Shown: positions 1 to 7,699 of the stretch, in pieces
How the letters are laid out: every line of letters starts with the position of its first letter
How positions within the stretch are numbered: the first letter of the stretch is position 1
NCBI GenBank assembly: GCA_964644845.1
Contig: CAZXXS010000029.1
Coordinates: forward strand, 1 to 64,000
Direction: 5' to 3'
DNA: 64,000 nt
Source: Geothermovivens sp964644845
GTDB taxonomy: Bacteria > Zhuqueibacterota > Zhuqueibacteria > Oleimicrobiales > Geothermoviventaceae
Notes under the pieces: generated by a model
What the model saw: only the letters and a program-made list of their open reading frames with translations
Database searches by the model: none
Told to the model about the DNA's origin: nothing
Made by a program: the position numbers and the translations under genes

Positions 1-203
1 AGGTCGCAAGAGTACACGCCCCTACCAGTAGTGTTGCCCACATCCACGTAGATCGTCTTGTTTTTGCCCGCAGGGGCAGAGGCTTCTGGCAGCGTGACGT
101 CAATCGCCTGCGCGAACCCGCTACCCGCAAGCGCGAGGGTAGCGAGGAGAAGGATGAGCAGCCGTTCCGTCGGGATTTTGAGCAGTGTTGTCAGCGTACG
201 CAT
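1..203 (-). CDS. Secreted cohesin-like protein, N-terminal part (cut by window edge)
   Basis: The ATG lies at 203-201 and the reading frame stays open to base 1, giving 67 residues. The N-terminus is a clear signal peptide (basic MRTLTTLLKIPTER, then a leucine/alanine core, ending near GSGFAQA). The mature part begins with IDVTLPEASAPAGKN and continues with a VDVGNTTGRGVYSCDL-type strand pair, which resembles the first strands of cohesin-type domains. It overlaps the end of the preceding 1.4-kb-class surface protein gene by 13 bases, so the two are probably co-translated. Because that upstream protein carries dockerin repeats, a cohesin-dockerin contact between the products is plausible, but this is inference. 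The full length and C-terminus are unknown. Confidence 0.7.
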   Translation of the reverse strand, partial: MRTLTTLLKIPTERLLILLLATLALAGSGFAQAIDVTLPEASAPAGKNKTIYVDVGNTTGRGVYSCD

Positions 204-3200
204 ACGATCTTTGCCACTTTCAGATTGCTGCCGAAACGAATGCGCGCGAAGTAGATGCCAGAGGCCACCGATTTCCCGTCCCTGCTTGTGCCGTCCCAGC
301 GCATGTTGAGGTAGCCAGCTCTCAGCGCTGAACGGCGAAGAATCCGTACCTGCCGCCCGAGGACGTCGTAAATCTGGATCTCGACAAACGTCCGTTTGTC
401 CTTGCTCGTCGGTACAAAGAAGCGGAACACGACTTCAGCGTTGAAGGGATTCGGACTCGTACCAAGAAATCGAAATGCTCCTTGTCCGTCCTGACCCGCG
501 TTGAGAACGACGGCCTCAGACTCGTCAATTTGTGCCGAGAGGAGGTGCACGTCTCTGTTTACGCCCAAGCGCTTTTTCAAAAAGCGAAGCTGAGCGAAAG
601 GAATGCCGGGACGAAGTGGTTTCAACGAAGCGAGCGCGAGCCCGAGTCCATCGTGACCGGTACGGTACGCAAGCCGAACGGACGAGTCGCGTGGCGCGCT
701 CTGCACGGACGCAAGAGCCACCCCTGTGCCATCGAAAGCAACGCGGGCATCACAAGAGAAGAAAGGTTGTTCGCCGGCCGCGGTGAGTACGTAGACAAGC
801 GTGTCCCGGAACACCTGGGCCAGATCGAGTCGGACCGAGTACGAACCTGTTCCAGCCGGTTTCGGAAGCCAGTCCGGCGCGTTGTCCACAGGGAACCGCG
901 GAATCAGCCCAACGGAGTAGCGGAAAATGAGGGAGGCGTCGAACGAACTCACGGCGCCGTTCCCGCTTACGTCCGCGGCAATGCTGTCTCTTGGTTGGTG
1001 CTTGTAGTACGGCGAAATGTCTTGCTGAGCGCTGATTCGCAGAACAAGGGATCCGTCAAAGGAACTCACCCGGTCGTTGGCGCTAACGTCCCCGTACAGA
1101 CTCGCCTCGAAATTCTGCCCGGTTGGGTTCCCTTGAAGTGGACCGTAGCTTCGTGAGGACGGCAGGAAGAACCAGCCCGACCGCGTCGGGGTAAGCGTGA
1201 AATTGTAGCCGGCTTCTAAGCGTTGGATTTCGTAGGTACCGTCCGGGTTTGTGGAGAGGTTCCGTTTTTCGTGGCCGCGGAGCGAAAGGTGAACGCCCGG
1301 CATCGCTTGACCAGTCACCGTGCGAACGTGGCCGCGCAGGCTGGCGATTTCACTCGGGTCAGCTGTCAATGTCACGTTGCGTGTAACCTGCGCACCAGGG
1401 TTGACCGTTACGCTTGTGGTGTACTGCAGGTACCCGAGCTGGTCGATTACCAGTTTGTAGGAACCTCCGGGAAGGTAACAAAGGAAGTCGCCGTTGTGGT
1501 CGGTGTACGTGGTTAGCGTGTCTGTGCCCCGGATGGCCTGCACAATTGCAGCCCAAACAGGGGGGCCGTCGCTACCTTTCACGTGCCCCTGCAAAGTGCC
1601 TTCTGTGGGCAACGTGAAATTGAGCGTCGCCGTGCCACCCGCGTTGATCGTCGTGGTCGCTGCTTGGGTACCGTAGCCATCGGCTGTGGCCATGAGCACG
1701 TAACTGCCGGGAGAAAGGCGAAGCGTGTAGCGCCCGTTGGACGCCGAGAAAGCAGTTAAACCGCTGTCGGCCGTCGTGACGTGTGCACCCGCAATTGGGC
1801 GGCTGGCCGGGTCACGGACTAGTCCCGTGACGTAGCCAGCGTTTTCTGTCAAGCTGAAGTCGACATTTTCGAGTTTTTGGCCTGCCTGAAGGGCGAGATT
1901 CCCACGTTCTGCCGCGGCAAAACCGGTCTTCGTGACGCGCAAGGTCCAGATTTTCGGCGCCAGGGAAAGGGTGTACTTGCCGAGAGCATCGGAAAACGTT
2001 GCGACCGAATCCGTGCCGGAGCGGGCCACAATCCGTGCTCCAGCCACGGTGGTGCCGTCCGTACGGATGGTTCCGCTGATTTCTGCAGCCTGGGGTGAAA
2101 GCTGAAAATTCACGCCCGTCTTGACTTCGCCGGGCTTCAACTCGACGCGCACAGGTGCGGAGGCGCTGAAACCACTTCTCGACGCCGAGAGCACGTGCTG
2201 CCCGGGCGAAAGCCGCAAGGTGTAGCCTCCGTCCAAGGCGGTGGTGTCGGCGGTTTCTCCAGCTCTAACCACAGCATTTTGAAGAGGCTGGCCTGAAGCC
2301 GAGCGAACGTGTCCGGAAACTGTGGCGCTGGCGGGTGAAAGGTCGAACTCGATGGCCTCAACCTGCTGGCCCGACACCAGTTCGAGGTGCACGGGAGGAG
2401 CTGCCACGTAGCCGCTCTTGGAGGCACTGAGATCGTAAGAACCGGGAACGAGTGACAGGCTGAAGTTGCCTCGGGGATCACACACCGTTTCCACCGGCGA
2501 ACCGGAGGGTGGTGTGGCTACAATTCGGGCGCCAGGCAAGGCTGTCGAGCCGCTTCGGACAGAGCCGACCACGCTGACGGCTTGCGTGTGGACCTGGAGC
2601 GGTGGGTCGACTGCGACACTTGTGCCAGACACATCCAGAACGCGTGGATCGGATGGAGCGTAGCCAGACATCTCAGCCCGGAGGACCCAGGTACCAGGAG
2701 ACAGGTGAAGGGTGAAAGCGGCGCTTGCGTCTGTCCGTGCCTGAACCCTGAATTCGTCGGATTGAGCGGTGACCGTGGCACCCGCAACGCTCTGTCCCTG
2801 ATCGGTGTTCACATGGCCGGTCACGGCAACCTCGAGACTGGGCAAAACGAGGGGCTCGGAAAGCGACTGCTGATCACCGCTGAGGTTGACGACGACGCTT
2901 TCTGAGGGAGCGTAGCCAGAACGCGTGGCCCACACCTGCCACGTTTCTCGCGGCAAGTGCAGCGAAAAGCGACCGTCCACAGAAGTGGTTTGAAAGTGAC
3001 GCTCTCCGTCCGAAGAAACAGCTTCCACACTGGCGCCGTCAAGTGCCTGGCCTGAGGCGTTGACAACGCGTCCGTTCAGCGTGGCTGGCAGGCGCCGCAG
3101 GAAGACGGTCACGGAAATGCTGTCTTCCGGATCGATTCGAAATGTGGTCAGCGTGTCGGCAAAACCTTCTTTGCTGGCGTAGACGGTGTAGTTGCCGGCT

Positions 3201-4381
3201 TGTACGGGTACTGTGAGGACCCCGCTGTCCGTGGTGAGCAGACTCGTTACCTCCTGAGAACCGTTCTGTGCTACCAGATCAAGTTTGACACGCGGCAACG
3301 TGGCTCCGTTAGTCATGCGCGTGTTCAGCGTAACAGCACTGACGGCTACGTCGTACCAGAACGTTCGATTTTCGCTGGCCGTCGCGTAGCCCGCGTCGTC
3401 GAAGGCGAGCACTTCCCACACGTACTGGCCCGCTTTCAGCAGGCTTCTGGCATCCAGCTCAACGGAAGTCCCCGTCGTCACCGCCCGGTACACGGGGTAG
3501 CTGGATTCACTGGTTTCTTCTTCGAGAAACTCGAACAGGTAAAGCGCGTAGTGGTGCGCGTTTGGCACAGTCTGCCACGTAAACGTCACGTTGCGGTCAG
3601 TCAGGTGCGCGTCGGCTGCGGGGGAGCCGAGGGTTGGTTTCTGGAGTGAAGTTGAAAACTGGGTTGTGAAACCGAACAACCCCGCCTGAACGATGGAAGA
3701 GAGAGCAGGGTGGTTGCCGTAGTTGTTCAGCACAGCCCAGTTGTAGGTCTTCCCGCTCACGAGAGGCGGAGACAGTTGGTTGAAACGGGAGAACTGTTGC
3801 GACGGATCGGGGTCGCCGTACCGAATGCTTGTGTTTGGCGTAATTGCCTGCCAGACGATGTTGGCGCCCACCAGCCGCAGGTCGCCTGTGGCTGGATCCT
3901 CAATGATGTGTGCTTCTTGATCAGAAACAACGATGTGGTAGTACGGCACACCGGGAACGGGATCCCAGCGAAATTCGGGAAGCACGGTTTCGACCCGGCT
4001 GTTGTTCGCCGGCGCACGCATGGCAGGTGCGTTTTGATTCTCGATGATGAGTTGAAACTCGCTGGATTGCAGAAGGCCGTTGGAAATGACACAGAAGTAG
4101 ACCCCGGGCTGGAGACCGACGTCTTGCGGGCTGAAACGGAGCGACTTCCGGCCGTTGATGTCAAGGTGCGAAGAATGCACGCCTGGTGCCGGCCCGTAGT
4201 ACAGTGTAGCCTGGATGTTTTCCTCCCAGGTGATTTCCACCGTCCCACTGGGCGGAATCAGCTCGTAGGGAACGTGCTTGAGGGTGATTCCTTGAGCCTG
4301 GCCCGAGGCAGGTCGCAGGAGAAAGAGAGTACTTGCAATGGCTAAGACCGTGAAAAGCAGGCCTTTTTGGGACCACCTCAT
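191..4381 (-). CDS. Large secreted repeat protein: Fn3-like, carboxypeptidase-regulatory-like repeats, dockerin, cohesin-like domain, type IX sorting domain
   Basis: The product has about 1396 residues and is secreted: the signal peptide (MRWSQKGLLFTVLAIAS) ends near ASGQA. Two Fn3-like blocks (about 30-350) are followed by eight clear and one weak CarboxypepD_reg-like repeats (about 350-1080), each with a G-x-V/I...A-x-V strand and an L-x-P-G-x-Y/W turn. At about 1092-1155 lie two dockerin-type calcium loops, DVSANDRVSSFD and DVSGNGAVSSFD. A cohesin-like domain follows (about 1165-1290), then a C-terminal FlgD-like/Por sorting domain with SPNPFN, YDVLGRQV and SGIYFARI. The ATG at 4381 shares one base with the upstream stop (TGATG); a GTG one codon earlier is possible. 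It is probably an exported surface or matrix adhesin-like protein. No catalytic domain is visible and the ligand is unknown. Confidence 0.88.
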   Translation of the reverse strand: MRWSQKGLLFTVLAIASTLFLLRPASGQAQGITLKHVPYELIPPSGTVEITWEENIQATLYYGPAPGVHSSHLDINGRKSLRFSPQDVGLQPGVYFCVISNGLLQSSEFQLIIENQNAPAMRAPANNSRVETVLPEFRWDPVPGVPYYHIVVSDQEAHIIEDPATGDLRLVGANIVWQAITPNTSIRYGDPDPSQQFSRFNQLSPPLVSGKTYNWAVLNNYGNHPALSSIVQAGLFGFTTQFSTSLQKPTLGSPAADAHLTDRNVTFTWQTVPNAHHYALYLFEFLEEETSESSYPVYRAVTTGTSVELDARSLLKAGQYVWEVLAFDDAGYATASENRTFWYDVAVSAVTLNTRMTNGATLPRVKLDLVAQNGSQEVTSLLTTDSGVLTVPVQAGNYTVYASKEGFADTLTTFRIDPEDSISVTVFLRRLPATLNGRVVNASGQALDGASVEAVSSDGERHFQTTSVDGRFSLHLPRETWQVWATRSGYAPSESVVVNLSGDQQSLSEPLVLPSLEVAVTGHVNTDQGQSVAGATVTAQSDEFRVQARTDASAAFTLHLSPGTWVLRAEMSGYAPSDPRVLDVSGTSVAVDPPLQVHTQAVSVVGSVRSGSTALPGARIVATPPSGSPVETVCDPRGNFSLSLVPGSYDLSASKSGYVAAPPVHLELVSGQQVEAIEFDLSPASATVSGHVRSASGQPLQNAVVRAGETADTTALDGGYTLRLSPGQHVLSASRSGFSASAPVRVELKPGEVKTGVNFQLSPQAAEISGTIRTDGTTVAGARIVARSGTDSVATFSDALGKYTLSLAPKIWTLRVTKTGFAAAERGNLALQAGQKLENVDFSLTENAGYVTGLVRDPASRPIAGAHVTTADSGLTAFSASNGRYTLRLSPGSYVLMATADGYGTQAATTTINAGGTATLNFTLPTEGTLQGHVKGSDGPPVWAAIVQAIRGTDTLTTYTDHNGDFLCYLPGGSYKLVIDQLGYLQYTTSVTVNPGAQVTRNVTLTADPSEIASLRGHVRTVTGQAMPGVHLSLRGHEKRNLSTNPDGTYEIQRLEAGYNFTLTPTRSGWFFLPSSRSYGPLQGNPTGQNFEASLYGDVSANDRVSSFDGSLVLRISAQQDISPYYKHQPRDSIAADVSGNGAVSSFDASLIFRYSVGLIPRFPVDNAPDWLPKPAGTGSYSVRLDLAQVFRDTLVYVLTAAGEQPFFSCDARVAFDGTGVALASVQSAPRDSSVRLAYRTGHDGLGLALASLKPLRPGIPFAQLRFLKKRLGVNRDVHLLSAQIDESEAVVLNAGQDGQGAFRFLGTSPNPFNAEVVFRFFVPTSKDKRTFVEIQIYDVLGRQVRILRRSALRAGYLNMRWDGTSRDGKSVASGIYFARIRFGSNLKVAKIVCVR

Positions 4382-5868
4382 CACAGGCTAACCCCAATTT
4401 GAACGAAGTAACCAGGTAAAGGCAACAAACGAAGGATGTGGCAGAAGACCACGCCTGGTTCTACCATTGTTGTGTAAGAAAACCACACATCTGGCAAGAA
4501 GTAGACAGATTCCAGGGTGCCAAGATGTTCGGACCCGCGAACTGTCAGGTTCAGCCTTGTGAGAGCCAGGCGAGCGCTGAACTTCTTGTGGGTTAGCAAT
4601 CCTTCGAAACGCCACGAAGGAACAAATGAGAAGGACGAAGGACCGTAGGACAGCGTGTAGTCACTTACAAAAAGTGTAGCGGCAAATGCCGCGTCCGTTG
4701 CTCGCGACCGCTGTACCAGCCCAAATCGAAAGGCGGCAGGGACCGACAACCGCAGTTCGGGGTAAGTTGGATTGTTCACACGCTCCGTCAATGTGAGCTG
4801 GGTTAGTTTCAGTTTTGAAGCATCGAGCAACTCTGCGCCCTGCTCACCCCAGATCAGGGCATCGACATTGAAAGCAGGAATTCGGTTCTGAAGGATCTCA
4901 AGGCTCCCACCCGCGATGACCGGAGTTCCGGCTTGCAGGGAAAGGTCGAGGATGGTTGTAGGTTGTAGCAAACGCCAAATGCCCGCCCGGAAAAGCCACC
5001 CACCGCCGTGGTACCGGCCGTCCACGTGCTGGCTCAGGTCCGTCGGCCACAAACTGTTCGGATCGTTGAAGGCGTACTCCTGGCCAGCGTACAGCATGGC
5101 TGCATCAGTGTGTGCAAAACCCGAGGTCTGGGTGTCGAGAATCTGCCGGACAACGGCGAAACCGAGCACGGTTCTGGGATTCACGGGACGTGCCCAACGA
5201 ACCCCCACGCGGTAGAAATCCAGACGCCACTTCAGCCGGGCGTCGATCCGAGCGTTCAGGACGACATCCATTGGTACGCCACCAGCGTCAACCGCAGTGG
5301 AAACGCGTGTACCGGCATTGAACAGCTCAGCCGAAACCTGTACCGCCAGGGTTCGTTCCACCAGTACGCCAAACGCGTTGCGTCCGTACCGAAAAGAAAG
5401 CGCGAGTTCGTCAAAAGGAGAGGAAAGGTAGGACTTGCCAACGACATTTGGATAATCTATTTCTGTGTCGGCGGCTCGGTAGGGTGCGAGAGCCGCGTTG
5501 ACCTGCGATTTGGCTTCGGCGTTGAGATCGACAAAGGTCCCAATGTCGATCGAGACGGGTAGCCCACCGGTGAAACGGAAGGTGGGTTTCTGAGCTGGAA
5601 AGACAAAGGAAGGGTTCCACGCGGGGTTGAATGCGGACAAATACCGACGTCGCAGGGTGAGACCGTAATTTACCCCGCTCGCCACGTACAGGCCGGTTTC
5701 GATTCGGACGTCTCCTCCGGCGAACCAGTGAACTTTGCTTTCTGGAACCTGCGTGAATCCAGAGCCGGGCTGGAAAAAGAGGGTCAGTGCAAAGGCAGTA
5801 GGTCCCAGGAGGCGTGTCCACGGAGGACGCAGAAATTTCAAATGTGAAATTGCCAAACTGTACCCCAC
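4381..5868 (-). CDS. DUF5723-like outer-membrane beta-barrel protein
   Basis: The product has about 495 residues, with a signal peptide (LKFLRPPWTRLLGPTAFAL..., cut near GSGFTQ) followed by alternating amphipathic strands. The pattern resembles the DUF5723/OmpP1-like barrels common in Bacteroidota and related phyla: a 'FAGGDVRIETGLYVASGVNY' region, then 'SSPFDELALSFRYGRNAFGV'. No catalytic motif is visible. The start is uncertain. GTG 5868 is used here, but TTG 5856 or TTG 5841 give more typical signal peptides, and the open frame reaching back to 6051 looks non-coding before the hydrophobic segment. Its stop overlaps the start of the dockerin protein, so barrel and surface protein are translationally coupled. 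The barrel may help export or anchor that protein, which is inference. Confidence 0.72.
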   Translation of the reverse strand: MGYSLAISHLKFLRPPWTRLLGPTAFALTLFFQPGSGFTQVPESKVHWFAGGDVRIETGLYVASGVNYGLTLRRRYLSAFNPAWNPSFVFPAQKPTFRFTGGLPVSIDIGTFVDLNAEAKSQVNAALAPYRAADTEIDYPNVVGKSYLSSPFDELALSFRYGRNAFGVLVERTLAVQVSAELFNAGTRVSTAVDAGGVPMDVVLNARIDARLKWRLDFYRVGVRWARPVNPRTVLGFAVVRQILDTQTSGFAHTDAAMLYAGQEYAFNDPNSLWPTDLSQHVDGRYHGGGWLFRAGIWRLLQPTTILDLSLQAGTPVIAGGSLEILQNRIPAFNVDALIWGEQGAELLDASKLKLTQLTLTERVNNPTYPELRLSVPAAFRFGLVQRSRATDAAFAATLFVSDYTLSYGPSSFSFVPSWRFEGLLTHKKFSARLALTRLNLTVRGSEHLGTLESVYFLPDVWFSYTTMVEPGVVFCHILRLLPLPGYFVQIGVSL

Positions 5869-7230
5869 AAATACCCCGGAGCATCCTGCCGCACCGCTTC
5901 CAGTTTGGCGAGAATTTAAGGAAGAAGGCGAAGAAAGCAAGCGAAAATTTCTACACTTTTGTTGAATGTGGCAAACGTCACAGCGGTGCAAGTTCGCGAT
6001 GTTTCTTCTGAGGGTTTCACTTGTTTCGGGTGAGCTGGCTCTGAACGGCATTGGCTACCTGCTAAAAAGCGGGAAATCGTCACGCACTTGGGTGAAAGCA
6101 TTCGCGAGGGTGTCCGAGAGTCTGGCAAAGCACCGAGACATGCACGGGGGTAGAACTGTCTGGAGTACTGGGGCGCAAGTGACCAGTTGACAACCGGGCT
6201 TGAAGAGCGCTACAGAGCGGGGACACAGCTTAACCGGCACCGGCTTTTCGGACGCTGCGTGCGAACCGTGCGCGTCCAACTAAGTCATGCCGGATTGAAG
6301 ACGGGGCGTACGGAAGTCATCAGCGAGTCCGGTGTGGATTTCACTTTGTGGTTCTCAGGAGGATTGACAACAGCGCCGAGGCCGACAGCCGCTGAGGAAA
6401 ACTTGGACGGGCGTCCGAACCAGTACGGAGTTCAGCGAAGCGGACGAGGTGGGTGGCAAACAGGGTCGCGCGGCGGCCAAGGCACCTAACGCAGCGGAAT
6501 GGGTTTGAAACAAGGGGGGGCACGTGACGTTTCGACCGAGGGGTGCGCAAACCTGGCGACCTTGCCGGGCGGAAGGGCCGGCTTGGTTGAAGTTCGGAAA
6601 TTTGTGGAACCCCGCGGAATGTCGTCCCGTGGCGGTGGAACGCTGTGTCCGCTTTCCAAGAGTCGTCCGCAAGGAGACCTCGTGCCCGGCCAGTTCGTGA
6701 ATGCAGGTGCTCGTGGCCTGGAGAAAGCTCCGATGCCCCGGACGTTCCGAGAAAGCGCCAATTACAGTAGGAAGCCTGCAGGGCACACGGGTAGGAGGGA
6801 TGAGTGAGGAGGATCGAGAGCCAGGCCGAGCAACCGGTGAGCGGATTCGGTATTTGGCGAGCAAACTGGAGGACTTCGGTTTCAGTCCAGTGAGAGAGTC
6901 GGCCTGTGCGGACACGTGAGCGACTGCCCAACGACACGACGGTGTCCCTGTTCGCCTTGTTCTTCCTGTACGCTCACTGAGAAGTTCTGAACCCCCGCTT
7001 GTTTTGGACGAGGGTCAGAAGGTTTCACGGAACGGGCACCTCAAGGAACCCAAGGGTTTGATTTAGCGCGAGGTTTCGTTGATTTTCGCATTTGTTTGGT
7101 TTCCGACCCAAGCGCATCCTCGAAAAAAGGGGCCCGCTACAGGTGACGCCTCAGCCGTCGGGGGTTCCGAGTTGAACACTCCCTTGTGCCGGAGGAAAAG
7201 TTCGAGGGATTGAAACTGTTCATTTTCTTC
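5869..7230. other. Long gene-free spacer (1.36 kb)
   Basis: This lies between divergent transcription units (barrel protein on minus, riboswitch/receptor on plus). The open frames present, the longest at 6341-6937 on minus, are rich in Arg, Ser, Trp and Pro, have no domain pattern and no convincing ribosome binding site. I see no tRNA, rRNA or recognisable RNA family. Base composition is like the coding regions. Nothing supported apart from presumed promoters at both ends. Confidence 0.6.
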
Positions 7231-7259
7231 TTGCTAAGAAAGCGAGACTTGATTACATT
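7231..7259 (+). promoter_or_regulatory. Sigma70-type promoter of the cobalamin-riboswitch operon
   Basis: A -35 element TTGCTA (7231-7236) and a -10 element TACATT (7254-7259) are separated by exactly 17 bases. The predicted start near 7266 lies just upstream of the P1 stem of the riboswitch, which supports the assignment. Confidence 0.6.
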
Positions 7260-7281
7260 GTACGCGTTGACAATCGCAACT

Positions 7282-7460
7282 CTGTTCCGGTTCCCGTAGA
7301 GGGATCAAAAGGGAAGAGCGGTGAAAATCCGCCGCAGCCCCGCTACTGTGACGGGCTACGAAAGTCGCACCCGTCCGTGAGACGGTTGACGCCACTGGGT
7401 TCACCGGGAAGGCGCGACGAGTAGGCTTGAAGCCCGAAGCCAGGAGACCTGCCGGAGCAG
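7282..7460 (+). ncRNA. Cobalamin (AdoCbl-type) riboswitch
   Basis: The conserved core is recognisable: AGGGAAGAGCGGTGAAAATC from about 7310, followed by the GCAGCCCCGCTACTGTGACGG block, and the 3' B12 box GAAGCCAGGAGACCTGCC at 7436-7453. The ends close with a nine-pair P1 helix, CTGTTCCGG (7282-7290) with CCGGAGCAG (7452-7460). It sits between a promoter and an intrinsic terminator ahead of a TonB-dependent receptor, the usual arrangement for repression of B12 uptake when cobalamin is plentiful. The sequence match is direct. The ligand subtype (adenosyl- versus hydroxocobalamin) is not settled. Confidence 0.95.
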
Positions 7461-7518
7461 CGTCGTCGTTGGTGGCCTTCGCGGGTGAGGTCCGACGAGT
7501 GGAGCTGTTTTCTACTTG

Positions 7519-7550
7519 CCCAACCTCTTCCCCGGAGGTTGGGTCTTTTT
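7519..7550 (+). terminator. Intrinsic terminator of the cobalamin riboswitch (attenuator)
   Basis: CCCAACCTC (7519-7527) pairs with GAGGTTGGG (7535-7543) across a short loop, followed by TCTTTTTG. It lies 60 bases after the P1 helix, so transcriptional attenuation is the likely mode of control. A second exact CCCAACCTC copy at 7559-7567 could also pair with the 3' arm. Confidence 0.88.
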
Positions 7551-7699
7551 GTTTGTAACCCAACCTCTGAATTGTCCTGCTGCTGGCCTTCCCCGAATGG
7601 CCATCCCGAAAACGCTACAGGCTTCCGCGTTTCAGATTTGTTGTTCAGTTTTTTCACGCCGTAGCAAACACGTCGCTGGAAATCGCCCCACGGAGCTCT

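Noticed and set aside
6341..6937. Possible 198-codon minus-strand gene in the spacer before the riboswitch
   Set aside because: The product is Arg/Ser/Pro/Trp-rich, a second overlapping frame of the same size exists, and neither has a ribosome binding site or domain.
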